Positions 40,100 to 50,124 of a DNA stretch of 64,000 bases are shown piece by piece; within the stretch, counting starts at the first letter, position 1, and every line of letters starts with the position of its first letter. The notes beneath the pieces were generated by a model. It saw only the letters and a list, made by a program, of their open reading frames with translations. It ran no database searches and had not been told where the DNA came from. Position numbers and translations under genes: made by a program. Location of the stretch: positions 99,326 to 163,325 of the forward strand of contig MVIG01000013.1 in NCBI GenBank assembly GCA_002086835.1. Direction: 5' to 3'. This DNA comes from Mycolicibacterium porcinum. Its GTDB lineage: Bacteria > Actinomycetota > Actinomycetes > Mycobacteriales > Mycobacteriaceae.

Positions 40100-40598
40100 G
40101 GGTTCCTCCGTCTCCTGGCGATTCTTCTTCGGCCATTCTTGTTTTGTACGGCTGGAGTGCAAACCAGCCAGCGACGACGAACCTACCCACGCAGGCTGAC
40201 GAATGCGAACGCCACCCCCTGGTTACGGCGCTAAAAGCCCAGCGTGTAGTGCGGGCACGAGACACCCGGTTTCCCCCCGAAAACGTCGCCCGGCATCGCC
40301 GCGACGACCAGTGCTGACCGGATATTCCTGCAAGTCAATGCATTTCGGGCGATCGACAGCTAACTACTGAGGCGTCCAGCACCGGTTCCGACGCCACCGG
40401 CCCCGGTTACCGCCGGGTATTCGAGAAAATTTTCGCTGGTCACGGCGTGTCGGGCGTGTCGGAGCCGGGATCACACACGCCGAGCGGGGCACGTTTCACG
40501 ACGCCCAGCCCGCGCCTAATTGCCGCATAGCGATTACACAGCTTGGCTAAATAGCCTCCCCTGGTCGGGTATCCATCACCCCCGAAGGGAAGCTGGAC
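40100..40598. other. Intergenic region between mihF and the Gly-Pro-rich gene
   Basis: About 500 bp without a supportable gene. Near mihF, GGCTGG and CCAGCC (40150-40169) form a 6-bp inverted repeat close to its likely promoter. A C6 run at 40273-40278 and AT-rich islands around 40425-40436 and 40550 are present. The divergent promoters of mihF and the secreted Gly-Pro-rich protein must lie here. In M. tuberculosis PE15/PPE20 sit on the mihF-pyrF side of this locus; no trace of them is seen. Confidence 0.6.
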
Positions 40599-41180
40599 AT
40601 GAACATCAAGCGTCTGACCTGCGCTTCTGCCCTCGCCATCGGGCTCGGAACCGCCACCTTGGCGGGCGGAGCCGGCGTAGCAGCGGCCCAACCCGGGCCG
40701 CCGTGCGGTTTCGGCAACTGCCAGGGACCGGGCGGGCCAGGACCAGGTGGCCCGGGAGGTCCGGGCGGACCAGGCCGTCCCGATGGCCCAGGAGGCCCAG
40801 GAGGGCCCGAACACCCCGGTGGGCCGGGCGGACCAGGCGGACCCGGTGGACCGGACCGTCCCGGCGGCCCAGGGGGCCCAGATGGGCACGACTGGCCCGG
40901 CGGCCCTGGTGGACCCGGAGGTCCCGGTGGCCCGGGCGGTCCAGGTGGGCCCGGATGGCCGGGTGACCGAGGCCCCGGTGGGCCCGGTGGGCCCGGTGGG
41001 CCCGACGACCATGGCCGGCACTGGGGGCCGCCACCTCCCGACCTGGCGTGGCGCGGCATGGACCAGGGCCGGTTCGACCACCAGCCGTTCAACTACAACG
41101 GCAGCTGGGTGACGCCCATTTTCGATCCGGGCTACAACGCATGGGGTTTCTGGTTCTTCGGCATCTGGATCCCGCTGTGA
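40599..41180 (+). CDS. Secreted Gly-Pro-rich (collagen-like) protein
   Basis: A 193-residue exported protein. A signal peptide (MNIKRLTCASALAIGLGTAT, ending about AAAQP) is followed by PCGFGNC with two Cys, then about 90 residues of GPGGPGGP-type repeats broken by Asp, Arg, His and Trp. The C-terminal domain of about 48 residues is aromatic-rich (GRFDHQPFNYNGSWVTPIFD, then GYNAWGFWFFGIWIPL). The repeat is Gly-rich rather than strict Gly-X-Y. Signal peptide, ribosome-binding site (GAAGGGA) and the ordered C-terminus argue that the plus strand is the coding one, although the antisense frame also gives Gly-Pro-Pro runs. Function unknown; probably a cell-wall or extracellular protein. Confidence 0.8.
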   Translation: MNIKRLTCASALAIGLGTATLAGGAGVAAAQPGPPCGFGNCQGPGGPGPGGPGGPGGPGRPDGPGGPGGPEHPGGPGGPGGPGGPDRPGGPGGPDGHDWPGGPGGPGGPGGPGGPGGPGWPGDRGPGGPGGPGGPDDHGRHWGPPPPDLAWRGMDQGRFDHQPFNYNGSWVTPIFDPGYNAWGFWFFGIWIPL

Positions 41181-41262
41181 CCGGCTGCGCCGCAACGGAT
41201 CTGACAGCCAGCTGACCAAACCGGCCGGGCTCGAACGCGTCTCGGCCCGGTCATCGGTTTCT

Positions 41263-41302
41263 ACGCCTGGGTCGCGGGCGCGCGCGTCCACGACCCAGGC
41301 GT
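41263..41302. terminator. Bidirectional hairpin ending the pyr operon and the Gly-Pro-rich gene
   Basis: ACGCCTGGGTCG and CGACCCAGGCGT are exact reverse complements giving a 12-bp stem with a 16-nt GC-rich loop. It lies midway between two convergent stop codons (41180 and 41359). A second weaker inverted repeat (CCGGGC/GCCCGG) lies just upstream. Confidence 0.7.
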
Positions 41303-41358
41303 GGAAAGCCGCGCAGGGCGCGACGAACACGGCCCGCGCGATGAGGCCGCGGGCACGG

Positions 41359-42186
41359 TCAGATGAGGTAGGCCACTTCGTCGCGCAGGCGCTCGGCGGC
41401 TGCCCGGAGATCGGCGACGGCCGGACCGGCCCGCAGCACCTCACGAGACACCGTGGGCAGCACGAGGCGGGCACCTCCGAAACCGCCCAGCGCATCGGCC
41501 CGGCCGCCCTGGGCCCCGACCCCGGGAACCAGCACCGGACCGCCCAGCGCGCTGAGATCGGGCAGGTCTGTCACCGTCGCACCGACCACCACACCGACCG
41601 ATCCGGTGGAGGGGCCGGCGGCCTGATTCGCAGCGGCTCGATTGACACTGGCCACATCGTCGACGACGGACTGCGCCACCGTGCGCGACCCGGCCATCGC
41701 GCGTTGCACACTCGCTCCCTCCGGATTGGAGGTGGCGGCCAGGACGAACACTCCCCGACCATGAGCCGCGGCGGTGTCCAGCAGTGGCTGCAACGACCCG
41801 AAACCCAGGTACGGCGAAGCCGTGACCGCATCGGCAGCCAGCGGTGAGTCGCCGGCCCACGCCGCGGCATATGCGGCCATGGTCGAGCCGATGTCCCCGC
41901 GCTTGGCATCCGCCAGCACCAGTACGCCTGCTTCGCGCAGCGCGGCCATCGTGCGCTCCAGCACCGCGAAACCGGCCGAGCCGTACGCCTCGAAGAACGC
42001 CACCTGCGGCTTGACCATCGCGAAGCCGGCGAAGGCTGTCACGCAGATGTCACTGAACGCGGCCAGGCCATCGGCGTCGGCGGACAGCCCCCACGCCCGC
42101 AACAGCTCGGGATGGGGGTCGATGCCAGGGCACAACGGCCCCCGCTCCGACACCGCAGCGGTCAGCCGTTGCCCGAAAGCCTCCAT
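41359..42186 (-). CDS. pyrF: Orotidine 5'-phosphate decarboxylase (type 2)
   Basis: Final step of UMP synthesis. The 275-residue product belongs to the longer actinobacterial/myxobacterial class: [19 protein letters not shown] at the N-terminus and the catalytic lysine in [19 protein letters not shown]. It starts 2 nt after the carB stop and is the last gene of the pyr operon, followed by a strong hairpin. Confidence 0.97.
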   Translation of the reverse strand: MEAFGQRLTAAVSERGPLCPGIDPHPELLRAWGLSADADGLAAFSDICVTAFAGFAMVKPQVAFFEAYGSAGFAVLERTMAALREAGVLVLADAKRGDIGSTMAAYAAAWAGDSPLAADAVTASPYLGFGSLQPLLDTAAAHGRGVFVLAATSNPEGASVQRAMAGSRTVAQSVVDDVASVNRAAANQAAGPSTGSVGVVVGATVTDLPDLSALGGPVLVPGVGAQGGRADALGGFGGARLVLPTVSREVLRAGPAVADLRAAAERLRDEVAYLI

Positions 42187-42188
42187 GG

Positions 42189-45100
42189 TCAGTGCGATTC
42201 CAGCTCGCTGTGCAGTTCCTGCAGCGACATCACACCGATGTCACCCCGGATTCCCGCCTCGATGCCCTGCACCGCGGCCGAGGCGCCCTGCACCGTCGTG
42301 ACGCACGGAATGTTCATCGACACCGCGGCCGAACGGATCTCGTAACCGTCGACGCGCGGCCCGGAGTTTCCGTACGGCGTGTTGATCACCATGTCGACCT
42401 CACCGGCCTTGATGGCGTCGACTGCGGACGGCAGGTCGCGGTCTGCACTGGGTTGCTCGGAGTGCTTGCGCACCTCGTCGCACGGAATGCCGTTGCGGCG
42501 CAGCATCTCTGCGGTTCCCTCGGTGGCCAGCACCCGGAACCCGAGATCAGCCAGGCGCTTGACCGGGAACACCAGCGAACGCTTGTCGCGGTTGGCCACC
42601 GAGACGAACACGGTGCCCGAGGCCGGCAGCGATCCGTAGGCCGCGGTCTGGCTCTTGGCGAAGGCCGTACCGAAGTCGTGGTCGATGCCCATCACCTCGC
42701 CGGTCGACTTCATCTCCGGTCCCAGCAGCGAGTCGACCTGGGCGCCGTCGGCCCGGCGGAACCGGTGGAACGGCAGCACGGCTTCCTTGACCGCCACGGG
42801 AGCGTTGCGCGCGATGGTGGCCCCGTCGCCGTTCTTGCTCAGCAGGCCTTCGGCGCGCAGCTCGGAGATGGTGGTGCCCAACATCACCCGGGCACAGGCC
42901 TTAGCCAGCGGCACCGCGGTGGCCTTGGAGACGAACGGCACGGTACGGCTGGCGCGGGGGTTGGCCTCCAGCACGTAGAGGACGTCGTCCTTGAGCGCGT
43001 ACTGGACGTTGAGCAGGCCGACCACGCCGATGCCGTGCGCGATGGCCTCGGTGGCGCGCCGCACGGCTTCGATGTCGCTGCGGCCCAAGGTCACCGGGGG
43101 CAGTGCGCACGCCGAGTCGCCGGAGTGGATACCGGCCTCCTCGATGTGTTCCATGATGCCGCCGATGTACACCTCGTTGCCGTCGCACAGCGCGTCGACG
43201 TCGATCTCGATGGCGTCTTCGAGGAACCGGTCGACCAGCACCGGATGTTCCGGGGACAGCTGGGTGGCGCGGGCGATGTAGCCCTCAAGGGTGGCCTCGT
43301 CGTACACGATCTCCATGCCGCGTCCGCCCAGCACGTAGGAAGGACGGACCAGCACGGGGTAACCGATGTCCGAAGCGATCCGCCGGGCCTGCTCGAAGCT
43401 GGTGGCGGTGCCGAAGCGCGGCGCCGGCAGGCCGGCGTTGACCAGGACCTCGCCGAAAAGCCCACGGTCCTCGGCCAGGTCGATGGCATCGGGCCCGGTG
43501 CCGACGATCGGGACGCCCGCCTCTTCGAGGCGCTTTGCCAGGCCCAGCGGCGTCTGGCCGCCGAGCTGGACGATGACGCCGACAACACCGGGGCCGCTGC
43601 CGTCCTCGCCCTTACCCGAGGCATCCTCGGCGTAGTAGACCTCCAGCACGTCCTCGAAGGTGAGCGGCTCGAAGTACAGCCGGTCGGCGGTGTCGTAGTC
43701 GGTGGACACCGTCTCGGGGTTGCAGTTCACCATCACCGTTTCGAAGCCGACCGAGCTCAGCGTCGTCGCGGCATGTACACAGCTGTAATCGAATTCGATG
43801 CCCTGGCCGATCCGGTTCGGCCCGGAACCCAGGATCAGCACCTTGGGCTTCTCGGTCTGCGGGGCGACCTCGGTCTCCGCGGCGGGATCGAGCTCGTAGC
43901 TGCTGTAGTGGTACGGCGTCTTGGCGTCGAACTCGGCCGCACAGGTGTCGACCGTCTTGTACACCGGGTGGATACCGAGCCGGCGGCGCAGCGCGCGCAC
44001 ACCCGCCTCGCCGGCCAGTTCCGGTCGCAGCGCGGCGATCTGGCGGTCCGAGAGGCCGCTGTGCTTGGCCCGGCGCAGCAGTTCGGAGTCGAGCACCGGC
44101 GCTTCCAGCAACTCGACGCGTAGGGCGACGAGACCCGCGATCTGCTCGACGAACCACGGGTCGACGCCGGAGGCCTCGGCCACCTGCTCGACGCTGGCGC
44201 CCAGGCGCAGCGCGTGTTCGATGTCGTAGAGCCGGCCGTCGACCGGGGTACGCAGGCCGGTCAGCAGCTGCTCGACCGTGATGTCCGGGTCCGGGCCCGT
44301 CCAGAATCCGGCCCGGCTGGTCTCCAGGGACCGCATGACCTTGCCCAGGGCCTCGATGAAGTTGCGGCCCAAGGACATCGCCTCACCGACGGACTTCATC
44401 GTGGTGGTCAGCGTGGCGTCGGCGCCGGGGAACTTCTCGAACGCGAACCGCGGCGCCTTGACCACGACGTAGTCCAGCGTGGGCTCGAAGCAGGCCGGGG
44501 TCTCCTTCGTGATGTCGTTGAGGATCTCGTCGAGGGTGTAGCCGATGGCCAGCTTCGCCGCGATCTTGGCGATCGGGAAGCCGGTGGCCTTGGACGCCAG
44601 CGCCGACGACCGCGACACCCGGGGGTTCATCTCGATCACGATCAGACGGCCGTCACGCGGGTCGATCGCGAACTGGATGTTGCAGCCACCGGTGTCGACG
44701 CCCACCTCGCGCAGGATCGCGATGCCCAGGTCGCGCATCTTCTGGTACTCGCGGTCGGTCAGCGTCATCGCCGGGGCGACGGTCACCGAGTCGCCGGTGT
44801 GCACGCCCATGGGATCGAAGTTCTCGATCGAGCAGACCACCACGACGTTGTCGCGGCTGTCGCGCATCAGCTCGAGCTCGAATTCCTTCCACCCGTAGAT
44901 GGATTCCTCGATCAGCACGTTCGCCGAAGGCGAGGCGGCCAGGCCGTCGCCGGCCATCCGCTCGACATCCTCGGCCGAGTACGCCATGCCGGAGCCCAGG
45001 CCGCCCATCGTGAACGACGGCCGGACCACGACCGGAAGTCCCAGGTCGGCCACCGTCTCGCGGACCTCGTCCATCGTGTAACAGACGCGGCTGCGGGCGG

Positions 45101-45542
45101 ATTCGCCGCCGACCTTGGCGACGATGTCCTTGAACTTCTGCCGGTCCTCACCACGCTGGATGGCTTCGAAGTCGGCACCGATCAGCTCGACGCCGTAGCG
45201 CTCCAGCACACCGTTCTCGTGCAGCGCGACGGCGGTGTTCAGGGCGGTCTGGCCACCCAGGGTGGCCAGCACGGCGTCGATCTTGTTGCCGCGCTCGGCC
45301 TGCTGGACGATGACCTTCTCGACGAACTCCCAGGTGATCGGCTCGACGTAGGTGTTGTCGGCGTACTCGGGGTCGGTCATGATCGTCGCCGGGTTCGAGT
45401 TCACCAGGCTGACCTGGATGCCCTCGGAACGCAGCACCCGGCAGGCCTGGGTGCCCGAGTAGTCGAATTCGCAGGCCTGGCCGATGACGATCGGGCCGGA
45501 CCCGATCACCAACACATGGTTGAGGTCAGAGCGACGTGGCAT
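42189..45542 (-). CDS. carB: Carbamoyl-phosphate synthase large subunit
   Basis: Makes carbamoyl phosphate for pyrimidine and arginine synthesis from bicarbonate, ATP and ammonia delivered by CarA. The 1117-residue protein has two homologous ATP-grasp halves: the first begins [20 protein letters not shown] with [12 protein letters not shown], and the second begins [20 protein letters not shown] with [12 protein letters not shown]. The allosteric (MGS-like) domain lies at the C-terminus ([19 protein letters not shown]). Length is slightly above the E. coli 1073. It abuts the carA stop with no gap. Confidence 0.98.
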   Translation of the reverse strand: MPRRSDLNHVLVIGSGPIVIGQACEFDYSGTQACRVLRSEGIQVSLVNSNPATIMTDPEYADNTYVEPITWEFVEKVIVQQAERGNKIDAVLATLGGQTALNTAVALHENGVLERYGVELIGADFEAIQRGEDRQKFKDIVAKVGGESARSRVCYTMDEVRETVADLGLPVVVRPSFTMGGLGSGMAYSAEDVERMAGDGLAASPSANVLIEESIYGWKEFELELMRDSRDNVVVVCSIENFDPMGVHTGDSVTVAPAMTLTDREYQKMRDLGIAILREVGVDTGGCNIQFAIDPRDGRLIVIEMNPRVSRSSALASKATGFPIAKIAAKLAIGYTLDEILNDITKETPACFEPTLDYVVVKAPRFAFEKFPGADATLTTTMKSVGEAMSLGRNFIEALGKVMRSLETSRAGFWTGPDPDITVEQLLTGLRTPVDGRLYDIEHALRLGASVEQVAEASGVDPWFVEQIAGLVALRVELLEAPVLDSELLRRAKHSGLSDRQIAALRPELAGEAGVRALRRRLGIHPVYKTVDTCAAEFDAKTPYHYSSYELDPAAETEVAPQTEKPKVLILGSGPNRIGQGIEFDYSCVHAATTLSSVGFETVMVNCNPETVSTDYDTADRLYFEPLTFEDVLEVYYAEDASGKGEDGSGPGVVGVIVQLGGQTPLGLAKRLEEAGVPIVGTGPDAIDLAEDRGLFGEVLVNAGLPAPRFGTATSFEQARRIASDIGYPVLVRPSYVLGGRGMEIVYDEATLEGYIARATQLSPEHPVLVDRFLEDAIEIDVDALCDGNEVYIGGIMEHIEEAGIHSGDSACALPPVTLGRSDIEAVRRATEAIAHGIGVVGLLNVQYALKDDVLYVLEANPRASRTVPFVSKATAVPLAKACARVMLGTTISELRAEGLLSKNGDGATIARNAPVAVKEAVLPFHRFRRADGAQVDSLLGPEMKSTGEVMGIDHDFGTAFAKSQTAAYGSLPASGTVFVSVANRDKRSLVFPVKRLADLGFRVLATEGTAEMLRRNGIPCDEVRKHSEQPSADRDLPSAVDAIKAGEVDMVINTPYGNSGPRVDGYEIRSAAVSMNIPCVTTVQGASAAVQGIEAGIRGDIGVMSLQELHSELESH

Positions 45543-46697
45543 CTACTTCTCTCCTGCCATCAGGTCGACGAACTGGTCGAACAGGTACTCGGCGTCGTGG
45601 GGCCCGGCCGCGGCCTCGGGGTGGTACTGGACTGAGAACGCCCGGCCGTCGGCCAGCCGGATGCCTTCCACCACACCGTCGTTGGCGCAGGTGTGGCTGA
45701 CCTCGGCAGTGCCGAACGGAGTGTCGAACTGCTCCCCCGCCTCACCTTCGAGCGCGAATCCGTGGTTCTGGGCGGTGATCGCCACCCGGCCGGTGATGTG
45801 GTCGACCACCGGGATGTTGATGCCGCGGTGGCCGAACACCATCTTGTAGGTGGACCTGCCGAGCGCACGGCCCAGGATCTGGTTGCCGAAGCAGATGCCG
45901 AACAACGGGATTCCGGCACTGAGCACCTCGCGGGTCACCGCGACGATGTGGTCGGCGGTGGCCGGGTCGCCGGGACCGTTGGACAGGAACACCCCGTCCG
46001 GCTTGAGGTCGGCGATCTGATCGAAGGTCACCGAGGACGGCAGCACGTGGCTGCGGATGCCTCGCCGGGCGAAGTTGCGCGGGGTGTTGGTCTTGATGCC
46101 CAGGTCGACGGCCGCGACGGTAAACCGGTGGCCACCTTCGGGTTCCACAACATAGGAACTCTGCGTGCTGACCTGTCCGGCCAGATCCGCGCCCAGCATC
46201 GAAGGCTGGTCGAGTACCCGGGCCACCAGTTCGTCCGTGCCGGCCAAGCTTGAGCCGGAGAACACGCCGGCCTTCATCGACCCGCGGGTGCGCAGATGGC
46301 GTACCACTGCCCGGGTGTCGATTCCGGCGATGCCCACGATGCCCTGCCGGACCAGCTCCTCATCGAGGGTTCCGCTGGCACGCCAGTTCGACGCGCGCGG
46401 CGAAGGATCGCGCACCGCGTAGCCGGCGACCCAGATCTTGTCGTCGCGACTCTCGCCGTCCTCGGTGTTCCAGCCGGTGTTGCCGATCTGCGGAGCGGTG
46501 GCGACCACGATCTGGCCGTGATAGCTGGGGTCGGTGAGCGTTTCCTGGTAGCCCGACATGCCGGTGGAGAACACCGCTTCACCGAGGGTCTGGCCCACCG
46601 CTCCGAAGGTGGTACCGGTGAAGACGCGCCCGTCCTCGAGTACCAGGACCGCGGTGCCGGATTGGCGGCTCGCCGCCGTATTTCGATTGTTCGTCAT
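45543..46697 (-). CDS. carA: Carbamoyl-phosphate synthase small (glutaminase) subunit
   Basis: Hydrolyses glutamine and channels ammonia to CarB. The 384-residue protein has the CarA-specific N-terminal domain ([34 protein letters not shown]) and a class I amidotransferase domain with the nucleophile in [14 protein letters not shown] and the His-Glu pair in [12 protein letters not shown]. The first dozen residues, Asn/Arg/Ser-rich, are poorly conserved. It overlaps the upstream membrane-protein gene by 4 nt. Confidence 0.97.
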   Translation of the reverse strand: MTNNRNTAASRQSGTAVLVLEDGRVFTGTTFGAVGQTLGEAVFSTGMSGYQETLTDPSYHGQIVVATAPQIGNTGWNTEDGESRDDKIWVAGYAVRDPSPRASNWRASGTLDEELVRQGIVGIAGIDTRAVVRHLRTRGSMKAGVFSGSSLAGTDELVARVLDQPSMLGADLAGQVSTQSSYVVEPEGGHRFTVAAVDLGIKTNTPRNFARRGIRSHVLPSSVTFDQIADLKPDGVFLSNGPGDPATADHIVAVTREVLSAGIPLFGICFGNQILGRALGRSTYKMVFGHRGINIPVVDHITGRVAITAQNHGFALEGEAGEQFDTPFGTAEVSHTCANDGVVEGIRLADGRAFSVQYHPEAAAGPHDAEYLFDQFVDLMAGEK

Positions 46698-47194
46698 GCC
46701 TCTTCCTCCAGCCAGCGGTCGTACTCTGCGCGGTTGTCAGCGCGGAACCCGGTGTCGATCTCGATGCCCGAGGGCAACCGCCACCTGATGGCCAGGATCC
46801 CGTCGTAAGTCAGTGCCTTGCCTGCGATTCCGCGTTCGGTCCTGATCGCGGTGACCGACTCGGCGGGAATCCAGATCGGTCCGGCGCCGCTGCGCTGCAT
46901 CATGATCCCCTCGGGATACCGGGTCAGCACCGCCTTGGTCCGAAAGCCCAGATCCCCCGCGGCCACCTTGTCGTTCCAGTGCGGTACCAGCGTGCTGCCG
47001 ACGTACATCCCCTTGGTGGACGGGATGGTGGCCGCACCGACGGTGTCGGGCAGCGGCGGCAGGGTGCCGATCAACTCGGCCTGGCGCTGCGCGCGATGCA
47101 ACCAGCCGCGCATCATCTGGCGGATCAGGAAAGCGATGAGCACCGCCAGCAGGGCCGCCAACACCAGCGACGCGATCAGCGTGGGAGTGTTCAA
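46694..47194 (-). CDS. Membrane protein of the pyr operon (Rv1382-like)
   Basis: A 166-residue protein with one N-terminal transmembrane helix ([20 protein letters not shown]) and a cytoplasmic domain containing [20 protein letters not shown] and [18 protein letters not shown]. It matches the conserved mycobacterial gene of unknown function always found between pyrC and carA (Rv1382). I favour the TTG at 47194, which overlaps the pyrC stop (TTGA) and gives [10 protein letters not shown]; a GTG at 47203 is the alternative. A longer open frame to 47545 is a shadow of pyrC. Placement implies co-expression with pyrimidine synthesis, but no enzymatic role is apparent. Confidence 0.85.
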   Translation of the reverse strand: MNTPTLIASLVLAALLAVLIAFLIRQMMRGWLHRAQRQAELIGTLPPLPDTVGAATIPSTKGMYVGSTLVPHWNDKVAAGDLGFRTKAVLTRYPEGIMMQRSGAGPIWIPAESVTAIRTERGIAGKALTYDGILAIRWRLPSGIEIDTGFRADNRAEYDRWLEEEA

Positions 47195-48516
47195 CGGGCG
47201 CACTTCCCGTCCAGCGCGGTGATCTTGCCCCGCAGCAACGTGGCGGTCACCGTCGCAGGCAGCGTCATCGATTCGAACGGCGTGTTGTCCGAGCGGCTGG
47301 CCAGCGTGTCGCCTTCGACCGTCCAGGTCGCATCGGGGTCGATCACCGTGAGGTTGGCCGGCTCTCCCACTTCCAGCGGCCGGCCCTGATCGGGCAGACC
47401 GACGATGGCGGCGGGCGCCTCGCTCATCACCTTGGCGACGCCGCGCCAGGTCAGCAGGCCGGGGCGCACCATGGTCTCGGCCACCACCGACAGCGCGGTC
47501 TGCAGGCCGAGCATGCCCGGCCGGGCCACCGAGAACTCGCAGCATTTCTCGTGCTCGGCATGCGGCGCGTGATCGGTGGCCACGCAGTCGATGACCCCGT
47601 CGGCCAGCGCCTGCCGCAGCGCCTCGGCGTCACTGGCTTCCCGCAACGGCGGGTTGACCCGGTTGCGCCCGTCGTAGCTGGCCAGCCGGCCGTCGTCGAG
47701 CAGCAGATGGTGCGGGGTGACCTCGGCGGTGATCGAAATACCCTGCGCCTTGGCCCATTTGAGCAATTCCACGGTGCCCGCGGTGGATGCGTGGCAGATG
47801 TGCACCCGGGCGCCGGCATCGCGGGCCAGGATCGCATCTCTGGCGACGATCGACTCTTCGGCCGACCGTGGCCAACCGGCCAGTCCGAGCTTGGCCGCAT
47901 TCGGCCCCTCGTGGGCGACCGAGCCGACGGTCAGGCGCGGCTCTTCGGCGTGCTGGGCGATGAGCACCCCGAGGCCGGTCGCGTACTCCAATGCCCGTCG
48001 CATGACCAGCGGATCGTCGACACACAGACCGTCATCGGAGAACATCCGGACCTGGCCGACACCGTCTGCCATCAGGCCCATCTCGGTGAGCTGCTTGCCT
48101 TTCAAGCCAACGGTCACCGCACCGACCGGATGCACGTCGACCAGACCGACCTGCTGGCCGCGGTTCCAGACGTGATCGGTGATCACCACAGAATCGGCGA
48201 CCGGATCGGTGTTGGCCATCGCGAACACGGCGGTGTAGCCACCCAGCGCCGCTGCGGCCGAACCGGTTTCGATGTCCTCGGCGTATTCGCGGCCCGGCTC
48301 ACGCAGATGGGTGTGCAGGTCGACGAAGCCCGGCAGCAGTATCTGGCCGGTCGCTTCGATCACCTCGGCACCCTCGGGAGCGTTGGAACCGATCCCCGGT
48401 CCAATTTCCGCGAGCTGCCCGTCCGCGATCAGCACATCCAGCGCGTCACCTTCACCGTAGAGACGTACGCCGCGGATCAGGACCGGCGGGTTCGAGCCTG
48501 CGCTGTGGTTCGTCAT
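47191..48516 (-). CDS. pyrC: Dihydroorotase
   Basis: Cyclises carbamoyl aspartate to dihydroorotate. A zinc amidohydrolase of 441 residues with the metal-binding [10 protein letters not shown], the [14 protein letters not shown] and [11 protein letters not shown] histidines, and [12 protein letters not shown] (catalytic Asp). The ATG at 48516 overlaps the pyrB stop (ATGA); the longer open frame to 48855 reads through pyrB and is rejected. It is part of the pyrR-pyrB-pyrC run with overlapping starts and stops. Confidence 0.97.
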   Translation of the reverse strand: MTNHSAGSNPPVLIRGVRLYGEGDALDVLIADGQLAEIGPGIGSNAPEGAEVIEATGQILLPGFVDLHTHLREPGREYAEDIETGSAAAALGGYTAVFAMANTDPVADSVVITDHVWNRGQQVGLVDVHPVGAVTVGLKGKQLTEMGLMADGVGQVRMFSDDGLCVDDPLVMRRALEYATGLGVLIAQHAEEPRLTVGSVAHEGPNAAKLGLAGWPRSAEESIVARDAILARDAGARVHICHASTAGTVELLKWAKAQGISITAEVTPHHLLLDDGRLASYDGRNRVNPPLREASDAEALRQALADGVIDCVATDHAPHAEHEKCCEFSVARPGMLGLQTALSVVAETMVRPGLLTWRGVAKVMSEAPAAIVGLPDQGRPLEVGEPANLTVIDPDATWTVEGDTLASRSDNTPFESMTLPATVTATLLRGKITALDGKCAR

Positions 48517-49469
48517 ACGCTGATCGCCTCCCGATCGGCACCCACCATCAGATGGAACAGCACCGCCATCCGCACGTGGACACCATTTGAAACCTGTTGC
48601 AGAACAGCCGATTGTGAGGAGTCGGCAACCGGGAACGCGATCTCCATGCCACGAAGCATCGGTCCCGGGTGCAGCACCACGGCGTTTCCGGGCAGCATGG
48701 CCTGTCGCTTCTCCGACAGCCCGTAGCGCACCGAGTATTCGCGCGCGGACGGGAAGAAGGCCCCGTTCATCCGCTCGGCCTGGACCCGCAGCATGAGCAC
48801 CGCATCGGCGGCGGGCAACTCGGCGTCGAGATCGTGCGACACCGTCACCGGCCATTCGGACGCCCCGACCGGCAGCAGCGTCGGCGGCGCGACCAGCACC
48901 ACCTCGGCCCCCAAGGTGGACAGCAGGGTCACATTCGACCGGGCCACGCGGCTGTGCAACACATCGCCGACGATCACCACGCGCTTGCCCTCGATGGAGC
49001 CGAGCCGCTGGCGGATGGTCAGGGCATCGAGCAGCGCCTGCGTGGGATGTTCATGCGTGCCGTCACCGGCGTTGATGACGCTGGGACCGCCGCCGCCGTC
49101 CTCGGCCGTCCATTCGGCGAGTTGCTGCGCAGCGCCCGAGGCCGGATGGCGGACGATCAGCGCATCGGCTCCGGCGGCGCGCAGGGTCAGCGCGGTGTCG
49201 CGCAGCGATTCCCCTTTGGCCACAGAGGATCCCGAGGAGCTGACGTTGATCACGTCGGCGCTCATCCACTTGCCCGCGACTTCGAACGACACCCGGGTAC
49301 GGGTGGAGTTCTCGTAGAACATCGTGATGACGGTGCGGCCGCGCAGTGTCGGCAGCTTCTTGACCTCCCGGCCCAGCAGTGCCTCGCGGAACCGGTCGGC
49401 ATCATCGAGGATCGCCGTCGCGTCATCACGGCTGAGGTCACCGGCCGCCAGGAGATGACGTGTCGTCAC
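48513..49469 (-). CDS. pyrB: Aspartate carbamoyltransferase catalytic subunit
   Basis: Condenses carbamoyl phosphate with aspartate. The 318-residue protein has the carbamoyl-phosphate loop [15 protein letters not shown] (about residue 56) and [19 protein letters not shown] with the conserved HPTQ. No pyrI regulatory subunit is nearby, as usual in actinobacteria, so control is likely through PyrR. It overlaps pyrR by 4 nt upstream and pyrC by 4 nt downstream. Confidence 0.98.
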   Translation of the reverse strand: MTTRHLLAAGDLSRDDATAILDDADRFREALLGREVKKLPTLRGRTVITMFYENSTRTRVSFEVAGKWMSADVINVSSSGSSVAKGESLRDTALTLRAAGADALIVRHPASGAAQQLAEWTAEDGGGGPSVINAGDGTHEHPTQALLDALTIRQRLGSIEGKRVVIVGDVLHSRVARSNVTLLSTLGAEVVLVAPPTLLPVGASEWPVTVSHDLDAELPAADAVLMLRVQAERMNGAFFPSAREYSVRYGLSEKRQAMLPGNAVVLHPGPMLRGMEIAFPVADSSQSAVLQQVSNGVHVRMAVLFHLMVGADREAISV

Positions 49470-50023
49470 TTTGAAATCACCACCCCATCACGGTCGTCAT
49501 CCTCGGACAGCAGCACATGGACACTCTCGGTGCGCGAGGTCGGGACGTTCTTTCCGACGTAGTCGGCCCGGACCGGCAGTTCGCGGTGACCGCGGTCGAC
49601 CAGCACCGCCAGCTGCACCACCTGCGGGCGGCCGATGTCGCGCAGGGCATCGAGCGCCGACCGAACCGAACGCCCGGAGTACAGAACATCGTCGACGAGG
49701 ATCACCACGGCGCCGTCGATTCCGCCGGGCGGGATCGACGTGGCGGCCAGTGGTCTCGGCGGCTTGAAGTTGAGGTCGTCGCGGTAGAGCGTGATGTCGA
49801 GGGCACCCACCGGCAGCGCCACCTCGGCGAACTCGTTGATCTTGGCGGCCAACCGCTTGGCGAGGGTCACACCGCGCGTGGGGATCCCCAGGAGAACGAC
49901 CCGCTCGCGCTCTGCGGGATCGTCCAGAGCGGTCTTCTCGATGATCTGATGGGCGATCCGGGAAATGGTGCGGCCGACGTCCGCCGCAGACAACAATTCC
50001 CGGTCGGTACCTGAAGAGCCCAT
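49466..50023 (-). CDS. pyrR: PyrR, pyrimidine operon regulator / uracil phosphoribosyltransferase
   Basis: An RNA-binding phosphoribosyltransferase homologue that senses UMP/UTP and represses the pyr operon. The 185-residue product has [18 protein letters not shown], the [13 protein letters not shown] loop and the PRPP-binding [20 protein letters not shown]. It is the first gene of the operon. Immediately upstream is a hairpin resembling a PyrR-binding loop that overlaps the AAGGAGG ribosome-binding sequence, consistent with translational repression, the mechanism known for mycobacterial PyrR. Confidence 0.97.
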   Translation of the reverse strand: MGSSGTDRELLSAADVGRTISRIAHQIIEKTALDDPAERERVVLLGIPTRGVTLAKRLAAKINEFAEVALPVGALDITLYRDDLNFKPPRPLAATSIPPGGIDGAVVILVDDVLYSGRSVRSALDALRDIGRPQVVQLAVLVDRGHRELPVRADYVGKNVPTSRTESVHVLLSEDDDRDGVVISK

Positions 50024-50036
50024 GAGGTGACTCTGA

Positions 50037-50072
50037 CCTCCTTCTCCGCCTCTCTGGACGGATCGTTAAAGG
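50037..50072 (-). promoter_or_regulatory. PyrR-binding RNA hairpin sequestering the pyrR ribosome-binding site
   Basis: On the minus-strand RNA, CCG and CGG close a loop UCCAGAGAGG, the hallmark of PyrR-binding loops, and below an internal bulge CCUU pairs with AAGG of the AAGGAGG sequence. PyrR-UMP binding would thus hide the Shine-Dalgarno of the first gene. The SD-to-ATG distance is long (13 nt), so some other contact may assist initiation. Confidence 0.75.
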
Positions 50073-50124
50073 ACGTCGAACTGCACGGCAGCTTAGCAGG
50101 CCGCAAACCCGCGACCCGCCACGG

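Noticed and set aside
40270-40280. C6 run as a possible 6C-type small RNA
   Set aside because: Only one C-rich loop is present, and the paired stem-loops of the 6C RNA family are not seen.
40547-41092. Minus-strand frame with long Gly-Pro-Pro runs that looks more collagen-like than the annotated protein
   Set aside because: It is the complement of GGP codons on the plus strand. It has no signal peptide, ribosome-binding site or ordered domain, whereas the plus-strand product has all three.
42192-44123. 643-codon frame antisense to carB
   Set aside because: Mirror of a strongly conserved carB; no family features.
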